A DNA stretch of 64,000 bases. Source: Acidobacteriota bacterium (GTDB lineage Bacteria; Acidobacteriota; Blastocatellia; Pyrinomonadales; Pyrinomonadaceae). This document shows positions 1 through 10,630 of the stretch, one piece after another (position 1 is the first letter of the stretch; every line of letters starts with the position of its first letter). The notes beneath the pieces are model-generated. The model worked only from the letters and a program-made list of their open reading frames with translations, did not search any database and was not told where the DNA came from. The stretch spans positions 1-64,000 of the forward strand of contig QQUY01000003.1 in assembly GCA_003385635.1 (NCBI GenBank). The letters run 5' to 3'. A program made the translations under genes and the position numbers.

Positions 1-372
<372 letters not shown>

Positions 373-1917
373 TCATTCCCATTCGATCGTGCTCGGGGGT
401 TTGGACGAGATGTCGTACACGACCCGGTTCACGCCCCGGGTCTCTGACGTGATACGGCTTGAAACCTTCGCAAGGAACTCGTGGGGAAGCCGTGCCCAGT
501 CGGCTGTCATTCCGTCTGTCGAAGTGATAGCCCGCAACGCGACCGTTTTTTCATAAGTCCTGAAGTCACCCATCACACCAACCGACTGGATCGGAAGAAG
601 CACGGCGAACGCCTGCCAGGTCTCGTCGTACAGTCCTTCGTTCTTGAGCTCTTCGAGAAAGATCTTATCCACTCGCTGTAGCAGATCGACCTTGTCAGGA
701 GTGATGTCGCCAAGGATCCTGACAGCGAGTCCCGGGCCCGGAAAGGGATGTCTTGCGAGGATCTCCTCGGGTATTTCGAGCTCTGCGCCGATCCTTCGCA
801 CCTCATCCTTGAAAAGTTCGCGCAGAGGCTCGATCAGTTTGAGGTTCATCTTTTCCGGAAGCCCGCCAACATTGTGATGAGTCTTGATCGTCACGCTCGA
901 ACCACGAAGCGAAACCGACTCGATCACATCCGGATACAAGGTCCCCTGCACAAGCCAACCGACGCCGCCGATCTTGTTCGCCTCAGAGTCGAAGACATCG
1001 ATAAACTTGTTACCGATCGCCTTCCGTTTCTTCTCCGGATCGACGACCTTCTTCAGTACGTCATAAAACTCTTCCGAGGCATCGACGCCGACCACGTTGA
1101 GGTGGAGACTATCTTTGTAGAGCTTCAGCGTTTCCTCAAACTCGTTCGCGCGCAGCAGTCCGTTGTTGACGAAGATGCAGGTCTGCCGGTCTCCGATCGC
1201 CTCGTGAACGAGCGCTGCCGCTACGGTCGAATCGACGCCACCCGAAAGGCCGCAAACGACACGTCTTTCTTCTCCGACGATCTCGCGAATCTTCGCGATC
1301 TCCTCATCAATGAACTGCTTCGGAGTCCAGTCGCCTTTGCAGCCGCAGATATCAAACAAGAAGTTGTGAAGTATTTCGGAACCCTTTGGTGTGTGAGAGA
1401 CCTCGGGATGGAACTGGACACCGTACATCTTCCTTTCAGAATCCTCGATCGCCGTGATGACGTCGCCGGTTGTCGCGGTTTTAGAGAATCCCTCTGGCAG
1501 ATCCGTGACGTGGTCGCCGTGACTCATCCAGACCTCGAGCTTCTCGGGCAGGTCGGTGAAGAGATCTGTCTTTCCGCTGAGGCGTTTTAGTTCGGCACGT
1601 CCGTACTCTCTTCGTACAGCCGGTTCCGATCCGCCGCCAAGATCGACCGCCATCAACTGCATTCCATAGCAGATGCCAAGGATCGGCACTTTCGCGATCG
1701 CATAGAACTTCTTGTCCACGCGCGGGGCATCCTCATCGGTAACGCTTGAAGGCCCACCGGAAAGGATGATCCCTTTTGGGTCCATTTCGGAGATCCGTTC
1801 TAGCGCCAGATGAAAAGGATGGATCTCGCAATAAATGCCTTGCTCACGAACGCGGCGGGCTATCAATTGAGTGTATTGTGAACCGAAGTCGAGAATGAGG
1901 ACGAGTTCGTGCTGCAA
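373..1917 (-). CDS. guaA: GMP synthase (glutamine-hydrolysing)
   Basis: Converts XMP to GMP with glutamine and ATP, the last step of GMP synthesis, in the cytoplasm. The 514 residues match the full family length. The N-terminal class I glutamine amidotransferase has Cys83 in GICYGMQ and His170/Glu172 in FHPEVSHT. The ATP-pyrophosphatase domain follows, with its PP-loop SGGVDS at about 225-230, and the C-terminal dimerisation domain ends in the usual KPPSTIEWE. The start is a TTG at 1915-1917, preceded by GGAG eight or nine bases upstream; no better ATG exists. The gene stands alone between a repeat region and murA on the same strand. Confidence 0.97.
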   Translation of the reverse strand: MQHELVLILDFGSQYTQLIARRVREQGIYCEIHPFHLALERISEMDPKGIILSGGPSSVTDEDAPRVDKKFYAIAKVPILGICYGMQLMAVDLGGGSEPAVRREYGRAELKRLSGKTDLFTDLPEKLEVWMSHGDHVTDLPEGFSKTATTGDVITAIEDSERKMYGVQFHPEVSHTPKGSEILHNFLFDICGCKGDWTPKQFIDEEIAKIREIVGEERRVVCGLSGGVDSTVAAALVHEAIGDRQTCIFVNNGLLRANEFEETLKLYKDSLHLNVVGVDASEEFYDVLKKVVDPEKKRKAIGNKFIDVFDSEANKIGGVGWLVQGTLYPDVIESVSLRGSSVTIKTHHNVGGLPEKMNLKLIEPLRELFKDEVRRIGAELEIPEEILARHPFPGPGLAVRILGDITPDKVDLLQRVDKIFLEELKNEGLYDETWQAFAVLLPIQSVGVMGDFRTYEKTVALRAITSTDGMTADWARLPHEFLAKVSSRITSETRGVNRVVYDISSKPPSTIEWE

Positions 1918-2005
1918 ATCAGGTTCTCCAAACTGATGGTCTTCCCATTGGCGAATCAGTGATCGCTAAAAGGCAATAGTTGATTCTAATTCTAGTGGAT
2001 TGGGA

Positions 2006-3298
2006 TCACGCGCTGCTTGATTCCGTGATCTGCTCCTTGATCCTTTCGATGTTCGCGCCAAGTGCGCCAAGCTTTCTGACGATCGTCTCGTAACCGCGGT
2101 CGATGTGATAGACGCGGTCGATCATAGTTTCGCCTCCCGCACAGAGGCCGGCAAGGACAAGCGAGGCTGAGGCGCGGAGATCAGATGCGAGCACAGGTGC
2201 GCCTTTAAGTTTTACAGCTCCGGAGACTGTCGCCTTGTTTCCGTGGATCTCGATACTGGCTCCCATCCTTATCAATTCGGAAGCGTGCATGAACCTGTTC
2301 TCGAAGATCGTCTCGGTGATGTCGCAGGTCCCTTCGGCCTGCGTCATCAACGCCATATATTGCGCCTGCATATCCGTCGGGAATTCAGGATACGGCTCGG
2401 TCGTAACGTCCGAAGCCTTCAGGCCGCCGCTCGAACGTTTCACGCGAAGTGTCGTCTTGTCTTCCTCTTCGATTTCGACACCGGCGTCCCTGAGCTTGTC
2501 GATGACGGCGCCTATGTGATCAGGCCGGCAGTTGGCGATCTCGAGTTCGCCGCCCGTGATTGCCGCGGCAACTGCAAAAGTACCGGTCTCGATCCGGTCG
2601 GCAATGATCCAGTGTTCGGCGTCGCCGAGTTCTTCGACGCCGTCGATCGTAATGTTCGGAGTTCCGGCTCCCTCGATCTTTGCTCCCATCTTTATCAGCA
2701 GATCGGCAAGATCGGGGATCTCCGGTTCACATGCAGCATTCCTTATCACCGAACGGCCTTCTGCAAGAACAGCGGCCATCATCACGTTCTCGGTCCCCGT
2801 AACGGTGACCTTCTCAAACTCCATTTCGGAACCTACAAGCCTTCCTCTCGGAGCACGTGCGACAACATCGCCCGATTCAAGGGAGACCTCTGCTCCGAGC
2901 TCCTCAAAAGCTCTCAGGTGAAGATCGATCGGACGCGTTCCGATAGCACAGCCTCCGGGCAGACTTACCTTCGCCTTTCCGAATCTGCCAAGCAAGGGTC
3001 CTAGCGCTAGGACGCTGGCACGCATGGTTTTGACCAGTTCATACGGCGCTTCGAAGTTCTCGATGTTCGATGCCGTGATCCGGTGTGTGTGCACGTCCGG
3101 GGTAAGGGTCTGGGCTCCGAGATCTTCAAGAAGCCTTCGTTGCGTAATCAGGTCCCGGACATACGGTACATTGTGGAGCGTAACAGTACCCGAGCTGAGC
3201 AAAGTCGCCGCGAGACAAGGCAGGGCGGAGTTCTTTGCGCCGCTGATCGCAACTCTCCCGTGCAAAGCGTTTCCGCCTTTGATAAGAAATTTGTCCAT
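2006..3298 (-). CDS. murA: UDP-N-acetylglucosamine 1-carboxyvinyltransferase
   Basis: First committed step of peptidoglycan synthesis: transfers enolpyruvate from PEP to UDP-GlcNAc in the cytoplasm. The 430 residues form the inside-out alpha/beta barrel family, starting with the typical FLIKGGNALHGRVAISGAKN segment. The catalytic cysteine is present at about 117 (PGGCAIGTRP). Having Cys rather than Asp there predicts fosfomycin sensitivity (family knowledge). The ATG start is at 3296-3298. It lies 88 bases upstream of guaA in the same direction, but nothing shows that they share a transcript. Confidence 0.97.
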   Translation of the reverse strand: MDKFLIKGGNALHGRVAISGAKNSALPCLAATLLSSGTVTLHNVPYVRDLITQRRLLEDLGAQTLTPDVHTHRITASNIENFEAPYELVKTMRASVLALGPLLGRFGKAKVSLPGGCAIGTRPIDLHLRAFEELGAEVSLESGDVVARAPRGRLVGSEMEFEKVTVTGTENVMMAAVLAEGRSVIRNAACEPEIPDLADLLIKMGAKIEGAGTPNITIDGVEELGDAEHWIIADRIETGTFAVAAAITGGELEIANCRPDHIGAVIDKLRDAGVEIEEEDKTTLRVKRSSGGLKASDVTTEPYPEFPTDMQAQYMALMTQAEGTCDITETIFENRFMHASELIRMGASIEIHGNKATVSGAVKLKGAPVLASDLRASASLVLAGLCAGGETMIDRVYHIDRGYETIVRKLGALGANIERIKEQITESSSA

Positions 3299-3766
3299 AA
3301 CTTTTCGAGGCCAAAGCCGATTCGCGGATGGAGTAGCTGGCGATTCCGACTATCGAAGATAGCCGAGATATTATCACGTCGGGTTTGGGATTCGAAAAGC
3401 GTCTATGGACGGGCAAGATGGCGCGATTTTGGAATCTAAAAGCGAGATCCCCGTGCGCTTTTCGGGCAGCGGGGATCTGCGTTCTGATCCAGACCTTCAA
3501 ACGCCTGCTTAACGGTTGAAGGGATTCTGACCACGAACGACCGCGAGTGAAAACGGACGTTCGGGTTCACCCTTGGAACAGGGTGCGAGGGACGGCAAGA
3601 GACTACACAAAGGAACATAAATGCAAGATTAATTCAGCCGATATCGTCAATCGGGAGCAAGATGCCAAAAGGTTACCGTTCGCAAAACGAACCGACGGTC
3701 GTTTGACCGGTACGTTATAATCACAATTCACGAAACAGAGGCGATACCCGAGGGGAGGAACAGAGA
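3299..3766. other. Intergenic region between murA and a secreted protein gene
   Basis: I see no gene here. An 8-bp perfect stem (AGATCCCC 3445-3452 with GGGGATCT 3471-3478) is present, without a U-run on the plus strand. A TATAAT box at 3716-3721 could be the -10 element for the gene at 3767, but no matching -35 hexamer is found at normal spacing. GGTC-GTTT-GACC just upstream is a short dyad. Confidence 0.4.
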
Positions 3767-4630
3767 ATGAACCGTACACTATTCGCACTCGCTATTCTTT
3801 TAGCTGCAACAGCTACCGTCCTAATGCAGGACGGTGGAAGCTACCAGATCACTGCAAATTCAGCCGGAAATGTCCGACTTGGCGCGACGGTCGCTGAAGC
3901 TCAGGGCGCCATGCCGGGATTCCAGTTTAAGAGGACTTCGGACGGTGAAGGAGTCGCCTTGATCGAGGTATCAAAAGGTGACGATACACACATGATCCTT
4001 TACGCGGGTGAAGAAGATTCTGAAGCTGCCATCGACGGATCGGCAAAGATCGAGATGATCTTTGTTACGGGCAGGAAATACGCCACTTCTGAAGGCGTCT
4101 CTCCCGGGATGAAGGTCTCAGACGCAGAATCCAAACTCGGAAAAGTACAACAGATAATGATGAGCGAGATCGAGGCGAGGGAATATGCCGACTTCGAAAG
4201 GGGTTCTGGCTTCCAATACCGGCTTCTTAGCGAGAACGGTTCGGCGGGACGTTACCCCGAGGGAAGTATGCGGACCCAGAAATACGACGCTGGCGCGTAC
4301 ATTCATAGTATTCAGGTGAGCGAGCCATACGGCGGTCCGATGGACGGAAGCAATTCGGTCATGGATCTAATCGTCAAGGCGGTAGGCGACTTCTCCGAAA
4401 TGTTCACAAGGACTATCGAGATAAAGGCAGATACCCCAGACGGTACTTCCGAGATCACGGTGGTAGTGACGGACGATGGATTTCTCGATGATTCCGTACG
4501 CGGCCAAAGGACCACTCTGAAGCTCGTGCTTGATGCTGCAGGACTTTGGCAGATTAAGTCGACATCTGAAGCGTGGAGGTGTCGGGAAGGGCGTGGACAC
4601 ACCGACTTCCAGCCGAAACCTTGTATTTAG
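3767..4630 (+). CDS. Hypothetical secreted protein
   Basis: 287 residues. The N-terminus (MNRTLFALAILLAATATVLM) is a clear export signal. The mature part is hydrophilic, rich in Asp, Glu and Gly, with no motif I recognise. The segment around residues 30-60 (GNVRLGATVAEAQGAMPGFQ) resembles the 'G-x-x-x-G-x-t-x-x-e-a' repeats of small periplasmic proteins, but this is weak. A good ribosome binding site (GAGGGGAGGAA) sits before the ATG. The next gene starts nine bases after the stop on the same strand, so the two are probably cotranscribed. Function unknown. Confidence 0.75.
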   Translation: MNRTLFALAILLAATATVLMQDGGSYQITANSAGNVRLGATVAEAQGAMPGFQFKRTSDGEGVALIEVSKGDDTHMILYAGEEDSEAAIDGSAKIEMIFVTGRKYATSEGVSPGMKVSDAESKLGKVQQIMMSEIEAREYADFERGSGFQYRLLSENGSAGRYPEGSMRTQKYDAGAYIHSIQVSEPYGGPMDGSNSVMDLIVKAVGDFSEMFTRTIEIKADTPDGTSEITVVVTDDGFLDDSVRGQRTTLKLVLDAAGLWQIKSTSEAWRCREGRGHTDFQPKPCI

Positions 4631-4639
4631 GGAGTTGAA

Positions 4640-5200
4640 ATGAAGAATCTCAGATTTACAAGGGCCGCCATCGTGGCGGCCTCTTTTGTTATCTTCCTTT
4701 CCGGACCAGTCCGCGCCCAGGACGCCGGATGCCAAACCGAAAGGTCGAAAATGCTCGGATTCCTCTCCGGCACGTGGACGGTCCAAAGTGATTTTCGAAT
4801 GAGCCGGAATCCTGAGGTCTGGGAATCGACAGAAGGTACCTCGGTGATCGAGCCTGTGTTTCCGGGGTGCCTCTGGAAAGAAACGCTATCCGGAACTCGC
4901 GAAGGTAAGCCGATTACAGTGGCTGGCCTTTTCGGATACAGCAACATATCCGACAAGTTCCAGCACACCTGGGCGCATTCGAATCACGGTGTCCTTACCT
5001 TCTACGAGGGTGTGTTTGAAGAAGAAAGCCTTGTTTTTTCCGCGGAGCTTATCGTCGGAGAGCGGAAAATACTCTTTAGAAAGGTCATCCAGCGAACAGC
5101 TGAAGGATTCGATGCCCGCACAGAAAGATCGGTCGACGGCGGGGAATCCTGGGATACGGGATGGAAAGTTTCATATCGAAGGGCAAAAGCGGGTAAGTAG
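4640..5200 (+). CDS. Secreted DUF1579-like protein
   Basis: 186 residues with an N-terminal signal peptide ending near FLSGPVRAQDA. The mature part has the pattern 'MLGFLSGTWTVQSDF ... FGYSNISDKFQHTWAHSNHGVLTFYEGVFEEESLVFSAE', which resembles the lipocalin-like DUF1579 family of extracytoplasmic proteins. That assignment comes from motif memory, not a search. GGGAGTTGAA precedes the ATG. It follows the secreted protein at 3767 with a nine-base gap and probably forms an operon with it. Role unknown. Confidence 0.7.
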   Translation: MKNLRFTRAAIVAASFVIFLSGPVRAQDAGCQTERSKMLGFLSGTWTVQSDFRMSRNPEVWESTEGTSVIEPVFPGCLWKETLSGTREGKPITVAGLFGYSNISDKFQHTWAHSNHGVLTFYEGVFEEESLVFSAELIVGERKILFRKVIQRTAEGFDARTERSVDGGESWDTGWKVSYRRAKAGK

Positions 5201-5413
5201 TGCTGCTGATCCTCTCGTGGCTTCCGAAATAGCCCGAAACCAGCTTCCTTTATTGTAGCGAGAAGGGAATCTGTGTGTTTCCAGCCTGGGAAGGTGAATT
5301 GCCCAAGCACAAGGGACAAGGGATTCAGTAAATGGGCGAGATATTTGTCGCTTCCATCTTGAACCGTAACGCGACACCGATTGCCGTTCAAGGAGCAGCG
5401 CTTTTCGGCACTG

Positions 5414-5809
5414 CTAACTCTTCGCTGGATCAGCAGAAAGCCCGGAGAGGTGCAGAGCCACGCCTCCGAACGCGAGGAATATTCCAACCGCACTTATGAT
5501 AGTGAAAGTCATCGAGGAATAACTTTCCACGAGAAACGCCGCAGAAAGCAGGACCGTACCCACAGTCAGAAGTATAGAGCCCGCAGTCTGGATCCTTCTT
5601 AACCAATTGATCGATGACCATTTGAAATAGATTCCTAAGGCGAGATGAAGAAGCGCCGAGAAGAGAATGTAAATGTGGCGGGACCGGGTCAAAAGGCGCA
5701 GTGCCTGATCCATCGATTCTTTCTCTGGGAAATGCGCGATCATCAGCTGGCCCGTTATAAGGAACAGGACAAAGGCGGCGCCTCCGAAGATCATGTGAAA
5801 TCTTTGCAT
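5414..5809 (-). CDS. Hypothetical four-helix membrane protein
   Basis: 131 residues from the ATG at 5807-5809 (MQRFHMIFGG). Four hydrophobic stretches are visible: about residues 6-25, 45-65, 72-93 and 99-120, joined by short loops, so this is an inner-membrane protein. The frame is open further upstream, but the extra residues look non-coding and would run into the promoter region of the divergent gene at 5920. No family recognised. It is convergent with the gene ending at 5200. Confidence 0.65.
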   Translation of the reverse strand: MQRFHMIFGGAAFVLFLITGQLMIAHFPEKESMDQALRLLTRSRHIYILFSALLHLALGIYFKWSSINWLRRIQTAGSILLTVGTVLLSAAFLVESYSSMTFTIISAVGIFLAFGGVALHLSGLSADPAKS

Positions 5810-5919
5810 TATCGATGACAACTCGATCCGGCATCCTTTTCTTCTGATTGCCGGGGCGGTATATAATACGCGCCTCACCGAAAACGACAAAGTCATTGCC
5901 TGCAAGGAGGTAGGGAAAT

Positions 5920-7254
5920 ATGGGTTTCAAAGGTGCTTCAGTTTTAGCGGTTGTGCTGGTGGTCGCAGCAATTGCAATTTTTGCTCCCGGTATCAGTGCG
6001 CAGTATGCAGAGGGCTATCAGATCAACGTCGTACAGCAACAGATACGCACCCGGATCGTTAACGATCTAAGGGGCAGCAATCACGATTTCGAGTTTCGCA
6101 ACGATACGAGGGTGAATTCCACGAACATACGGAACCAGAACCGGGTTTCCGGTAGCGGAAGTCACCGTTTTAGCAGAGCAGGATGGAGACTATTTTCTTA
6201 TGAAGCCTTGTTTAACCTTACCAATGCGTCTGTCACAAACGTTACCTATGCGTTTTATGATGGTCCGATAGGAGGGGTAGACCCTCCGGGTGGCGGCGTC
6301 GATATGTATTGGGAAGGACGTGTAGATGACGTGGTTCGAATACGTGTTTCCGGGAGATCGGCTTTTGCGAACGCGATAAGCGGACGCCCGGTATCCGGAG
6401 TGACCTACGACTTCCTTAACCCGCTTCCACGACGTAACTTGATCGTGAATGTAAGCAAGACTGAAGGCCGAGGCAGTGTGAGGATCGTTGAACAACCGAA
6501 TATCCGAAACAATTACACGGCAGTTTTGGAGATCAGAGATCCTAGAGGCGGAGCAGACAATTACGCTTTTGAACTTGACTGGCGAGGCGGTGGGGGAGGT
6601 TTTGATCCTCCTAACAGGCCTCCCAACCGACCTCCTATCGGAGACAGTCGTTCTATGAGCTGGTCGGGGCGCGTTGACGATGTTATCGAGATCAGGATCT
6701 CCGGAAGATACGCTACGACTCAGACGATATCGGGAAGCCGACCGACGAACATTCGCTATAACTTCGAAAGGGCGCTGCCCAGGCGGGAGGTTTCAGTATC
6801 GGTTGACCGGTCCGATGGCCGGGGCACGGTCCGTGTCGTTGAACAGCCAAGCCGAAGGAACAATTACACAGCGGTTATCGAGATCCGGGACCCCAGGTCT
6901 GGTGCGGACAACTACTCGTTCGAACTAGAATGGGATCGATTCGACGATGACGATTACGACGCAAGAAATGTCTTTTCGTGGAGAGGAAATGTCGATGGCA
7001 CCGTCCGCATTTCGATACGTCGCAACAGCGTGACGACACGGGTGCTGAGCGGCCAATCGATCCTCAGGGACTTCTACAACTTCTCTGAGTCGCTGCCCTT
7101 CCGCGCGGTAAACGTTTCGGTAGACAAGCGTGAGGGAAGAGGATCTGTAACGGTTGTCCAGCAGCCTGCACTTGGAAACGCGTATACCGCCGTGGTCGAG
7201 ATCCGTGATCCGAGAGGAGGACGGGACGACTATGAATTCGACCTGATTTGGTAA
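5920..7254 (+). CDS. Secreted protein with three tandem ~95-residue repeats
   Basis: 444 residues with a signal peptide (cleavage near PGISAQYA). After an N-terminal region to about residue 125 come three homologous units at roughly 128-223, 246-339 and 351-444. Each begins W-x-G-R/N-V-D, continues through a YNF...LP-R core and G-R-G-S/T-V-x-V-V-x-Q-P, and ends N-Y/A-Y-T-A-V-x-E-I-R-D-P-R. A Pro-rich hinge (PPNRPPNRPP) joins the first two units. The regular strands suggest a beta-sandwich repeat. A strong ribosome binding site (AAGGAGG) precedes the ATG. Function unknown; possibly surface adhesion or matrix, by architecture only. Confidence 0.8.
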   Translation: MGFKGASVLAVVLVVAAIAIFAPGISAQYAEGYQINVVQQQIRTRIVNDLRGSNHDFEFRNDTRVNSTNIRNQNRVSGSGSHRFSRAGWRLFSYEALFNLTNASVTNVTYAFYDGPIGGVDPPGGGVDMYWEGRVDDVVRIRVSGRSAFANAISGRPVSGVTYDFLNPLPRRNLIVNVSKTEGRGSVRIVEQPNIRNNYTAVLEIRDPRGGADNYAFELDWRGGGGGFDPPNRPPNRPPIGDSRSMSWSGRVDDVIEIRISGRYATTQTISGSRPTNIRYNFERALPRREVSVSVDRSDGRGTVRVVEQPSRRNNYTAVIEIRDPRSGADNYSFELEWDRFDDDDYDARNVFSWRGNVDGTVRISIRRNSVTTRVLSGQSILRDFYNFSESLPFRAVNVSVDKREGRGSVTVVQQPALGNAYTAVVEIRDPRGGRDDYEFDLIW

Positions 7255-7272
7255 AAGCAGGTCCAGACGACA

Positions 7273-7306
7273 AAAAGGAGGCTGCCTTTTTAGACAGCCT
7301 CCTTTA
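7273..7306. terminator. Bidirectional-looking terminator hairpin
   Basis: AAAGGAGGCTG (7274-7284) pairs perfectly with CAGCCTCCTTT (7295-7305). It lies between the convergent repeat protein and transketolase, and the A- and T-rich ends of the stem suit termination from both sides. Confidence 0.75.
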
Positions 7307-7372
7307 CCGTTTCTTTATGTAAGGGCAACCAATCTCATCAAGATCCGAGGTATCTTCAAGCTGCTGGCACTT

Positions 7373-9388
7373 TTAAAGGAGCGACTTAGCTTTCGCGACG
7401 GCATTATCGATGTTGAATCCGTATTTGTCGAAGACAACCTCTGCCGGAGCCGAGGCTCCGAAGCGATCGACTGTTAACGAGGCTCCCGCCGGGCCTATGT
7501 ACTTGTCCCAACCGAGGCTGACACCGGCTTCGATAACAAGTCTCGCAGTAATCTCGCTTGGCAGGACTGATCTCTTGTATTCAGCGGACTGCTCTTCAAA
7601 GATCTCCCAGCACGGCATTGAGACGACGCGAACCGGTGTGCCTTCTTCCTGAAGTTTTTCGCGCGTTTCGAGCGCGAGTCCAACCTCGCTTCCGGTTGCG
7701 ATTATGATCAGCGAAGGTCTTCCGCCGTCGGCTTCCGCCAGGATGTAGGCCCCTTTGTGAAGCCCTTCTGCCCCAGCCATTTCTGTGCGGTCGATCACTG
7801 CAACCTTCTGTCTGGAAAGTGCAAGAGCGGTCGGTGCGCCCTTACGCTCCAAAGCTGATTTCCAGGCTTCACGAACCTCGTGAGCATCGCAGGGACGGAT
7901 CACGTTCAGGTTAGGGATTGCCCGCAACGCTGCGACATGTTCAACCGACTGATGGGTTGGTCCGTCCTCCCCGAGCCCGATAGAGTCGTGCGTGAAGACA
8001 TAGATCGTCTGGATCTCCGAGAGGGCGGCAAGCCTGATCGCCGGCCTCATATAGTCGCTGAACGTGAGGAATGTTCCTCCAAACGGGATCATACCGCCGT
8101 AAAGCGCTATGCCGTTCAGAAGTGAGCCCATCGCGTGCTCGCGAACGCCAAAGTGAATTATCCTGCCGCCAAAGTTGCCGTCAGCGAAAGACGTACTGGA
8201 CTTGATATCGGTCTTGTTCGAGGGGCCGAGGTCAGCCGACCCTCCGATCATATTTGTGATCACCGGAGCGATCGCGTTCAGTACCTCGCCACTGTAGACT
8301 CTTGAAGCCGCCGGACCGACATCGTCAAAAGAAGGTAGAGACTGCTCCCACGCTTCCGGTAGCTTGTTGGCGATCGCGGTTCGAAAACTCCCGGCAGTCT
8401 CACCGTGTGTTTCTTCATAGCGATCGACGAGCGAATTCCATTCGGCTTCCAATTCCGCGCCCTTCACCTTCGCTGCCGAAAAGTGCTCGTAGACCTCGTC
8501 CGGAACATAAAAGGAAGCTTCCTCATTCCATCCTAGATTTCTTTTGGTCTCCTTCACCGCATCTACCCCGGGAGCGTCCGAGTGAGCTGATGAAGTGCCT
8601 TCGTGGGGCATCCCGAACCCGATCACGGTCTTAACCCTTATCAAGGACGGCTTGCTGGTGATCGCCTTCGCTTCAGAGATCGCAGTTTCAATCGCATCCA
8701 AATCGTTGCCGTCTTCAACCATCGATACGTGCCAGCCGCATGACTCGAATCTCTTTGTGACGTCTTCGGAGAAAGCCAGGTCGGTTTGGCCTTCGATTGT
8801 CACGTGATTGTCGTCGTACAGGTAGACGAGCTTTCCAAGCCCCAAATGTCCGGCTAGGGATGCTGCCTCATACGAGACTCCCTCCATCAGATCCCCGTCC
8901 GAGCAGATCGCATAGATGTTGTTATCAACGACAGGATAACCCTCACGGTTGAATGTCTCTGAAAGATAGGCTTCGGCGACCGCCATTCCTACGCCGTTTG
9001 CGAACCCCTGTCCGAGAGGACCGGTTGTTACTTCCACTCCCGCTGTCAGATGATTCTCGGGATGTCCCGGAGTCCGCGACCCCCATTGCCTGAAATCCTT
9101 TATATCCTGAAGCGAGACCGATTCGTATCCGGTCAGGTGAAGCAGACTGTATATCAGCATCGATCCGTGGCCGGCAGACAGAATGAACCGATCACGATTG
9201 AACCATTTCGGATTCTCCGGATTGTGCCTCAGGAACTTTGTCCAAAGAACGTACGCCATAGGCGCGGCTCCAAGCGGCAGACCCGGATGTCCGGAATTCG
9301 CTTCCTGCACGGCGTCTAGCGACAGAGTGCGAATAGTGTTAATTGAAAGCTGTTCGATCGATTGTTGTGTCATCGGCGCAGTCGTCAT
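7373..9388 (-). CDS. tkt: Transketolase
   Basis: Thiamine-diphosphate enzyme that moves two-carbon ketol units between pentose-phosphate and glycolytic sugars. The 671 residues match the full length. The N-terminal domain has the ThDP/metal motif [20 protein letters not shown]. The middle domain has the phosphate and active-site segment [19 protein letters not shown], and a C-terminal transketolase domain follows. The ATG start is at 9386-9388. A kelch gene and an FGGY sugar kinase lie upstream on the same strand; the 180-base gap to the kelch gene leaves cotranscription open, but the sugar kinase neighbour fits pentose metabolism. Confidence 0.96.
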   Translation of the reverse strand: MTTAPMTQQSIEQLSINTIRTLSLDAVQEANSGHPGLPLGAAPMAYVLWTKFLRHNPENPKWFNRDRFILSAGHGSMLIYSLLHLTGYESVSLQDIKDFRQWGSRTPGHPENHLTAGVEVTTGPLGQGFANGVGMAVAEAYLSETFNREGYPVVDNNIYAICSDGDLMEGVSYEAASLAGHLGLGKLVYLYDDNHVTIEGQTDLAFSEDVTKRFESCGWHVSMVEDGNDLDAIETAISEAKAITSKPSLIRVKTVIGFGMPHEGTSSAHSDAPGVDAVKETKRNLGWNEEASFYVPDEVYEHFSAAKVKGAELEAEWNSLVDRYEETHGETAGSFRTAIANKLPEAWEQSLPSFDDVGPAASRVYSGEVLNAIAPVITNMIGGSADLGPSNKTDIKSSTSFADGNFGGRIIHFGVREHAMGSLLNGIALYGGMIPFGGTFLTFSDYMRPAIRLAALSEIQTIYVFTHDSIGLGEDGPTHQSVEHVAALRAIPNLNVIRPCDAHEVREAWKSALERKGAPTALALSRQKVAVIDRTEMAGAEGLHKGAYILAEADGGRPSLIIIATGSEVGLALETREKLQEEGTPVRVVSMPCWEIFEEQSAEYKRSVLPSEITARLVIEAGVSLGWDKYIGPAGASLTVDRFGASAPAEVVFDKYGFNIDNAVAKAKSLL

Positions 9389-9568
9389 ACTTTGTTCCGG
9401 AGGAGAAAAGAGGTTCCTGATTGTAATTGCTTGAACGGGTCCGCTGGATAGGGGACCGTGTCCACAAGCCGCTCGGAGATGAATTGGTTCAGCGTTTGTG
9501 GCTCCTAATATACAACAACTTCCTCGATGGAACGAAAGGGGGTCGGGACCTACCCCGGATGCTCGTCG

Positions 9569-10630
9569 CTAGTGACCGTTATCAATGCGTTTCGGGAGAA
9601 AGGAAGCTGAGACCAGGCTCCAACCTTCGGGACCAAACGTCCAAAGATCTCCAAAGATGTGCTCGCCGTCGTGTCCGCCGTATAGGACAAGCCTCCGGTT
9701 TGCTTCGTCGAAAACCATCGCCGTGTGATTTCGAGCGGGAGGTGGATCGCCCCCTCCGATTCGCATCCATCCGTTCTCACGCAGGGCCCACGTTTCGTTT
9801 GTTCTGCCGGTGCCGGTCCATCCGCCAAATCGGACGAGCCCGTTCGGGCCGAAGCCGGTTGCCATCGCCGGGTTGAAAAGATTCGGAGGTTGCGTGGTAT
9901 GGAGTTTCTGCCACTTGTCTCCGCGGAGAATCCACGTCTCGCCGGTTGCGGGGCCACGAGCTGACTCGGTCGTCGGTCCTCCGAAAAGAACGATCGACTT
10001 CCTCAAAGGGTCATAGGCGATTGCACTTCCGTTTCCGGGTGAAGGGCCAGAATCAGCGATCTTTCGCCATCTGCCGTTCTTGTGCTCCCAGGTGTCTCCG
10101 AGACGTTCGATAGAACCGTTGTTCAGCTTGTAGCCTCCGAAAAGGATCACCCGTTTGCGTATCGGATCGTATGCCGCAGCGGCTTCCGCTCGGGCTTCAG
10201 GCTCTTTGGATGTATTGACTCTTTTCCACTTTCCGTTCTTGAAAATCCAGGTGTCACCCAGCATCTTTGCAGGGTTTACCTCACTACCAAAAAGCACGCG
10301 GTTTCCGCCGAACAAGAGCACTCCCTGGCCGGGACCGGCGTAGACGAAGGTCGCAAAGGTCCGAGGCGAAGGCCCTGCGGCCTCGATCCTGACCAACGAA
10401 TCTTCGGTTAGATAGTACAGATCGGAGAGAACCTTTTCGTGATCCGCTCCTCCGAACAAGAGCACCCTCTTTTTTTCGGGATCGTACGCCATCGAATGAG
10501 CGTTGCGCGGTCCTGCATCAGATACGAATATGCCGTCCAGCTTGAAAGTGGTCGAGTTCTGGGGAAAAGCGGAAGCTGCAAATGCAAACTGGAAAGCCAA
10601 GCCTGCGGTAAGAATGCGAACAGCGTTCAT
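9569..10630 (-). CDS. Secreted kelch-repeat beta-propeller protein
   Basis: 353 residues. The signal peptide ends near SAFPQNS. The rest is about five or six kelch-type blades recognisable by repeated 'YDPxRKRVILFGG', 'GDTWxxKNGxWxKI' and 'PSPRxxxAxxY' elements, so it is predicted to fold as a propeller outside the cytoplasm. The ATG (10628-10630) overlaps the stop of the upstream FGGY kinase in a TGATG arrangement, which implies translational coupling. That coupling of an exported propeller to a sugar kinase is unusual. The ligand is unknown; sugar or acyl-sugar binding is only a guess from context. Confidence 0.85.
   Translation of the reverse strand: MNAVRILTAGLAFQFAFAASAFPQNSTTFKLDGIFVSDAGPRNAHSMAYDPEKKRVLLFGGADHEKVLSDLYYLTEDSLVRIEAAGPSPRTFATFVYAGPGQGVLLFGGNRVLFGSEVNPAKMLGDTWIFKNGKWKRVNTSKEPEARAEAAAAYDPIRKRVILFGGYKLNNGSIERLGDTWEHKNGRWRKIADSGPSPGNGSAIAYDPLRKSIVLFGGPTTESARGPATGETWILRGDKWQKLHTTQPPNLFNPAMATGFGPNGLVRFGGWTGTGRTNETWALRENGWMRIGGGDPPPARNHTAMVFDEANRRLVLYGGHDGEHIFGDLWTFGPEGWSLVSASFLPKRIDNGH

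Noticed and set aside
748..1590. 280-codon plus-strand frame opposite guaA
   Set aside because: It lies wholly antisense to a complete guaA gene and its translation has no family features; high G+C third positions on the other strand explain it.
3445..3478. Hairpin AGATCCCC/GGGGATCT as a terminator or small RNA
   Set aside because: No U-run on either side in a useful position and no promoter-like sequence close by.
5430..5930. 166-codon minus frame overlapping the small membrane protein
   Set aside because: Different frame with a cysteine- and arginine-rich translation; the four-helix frame is clearly better.
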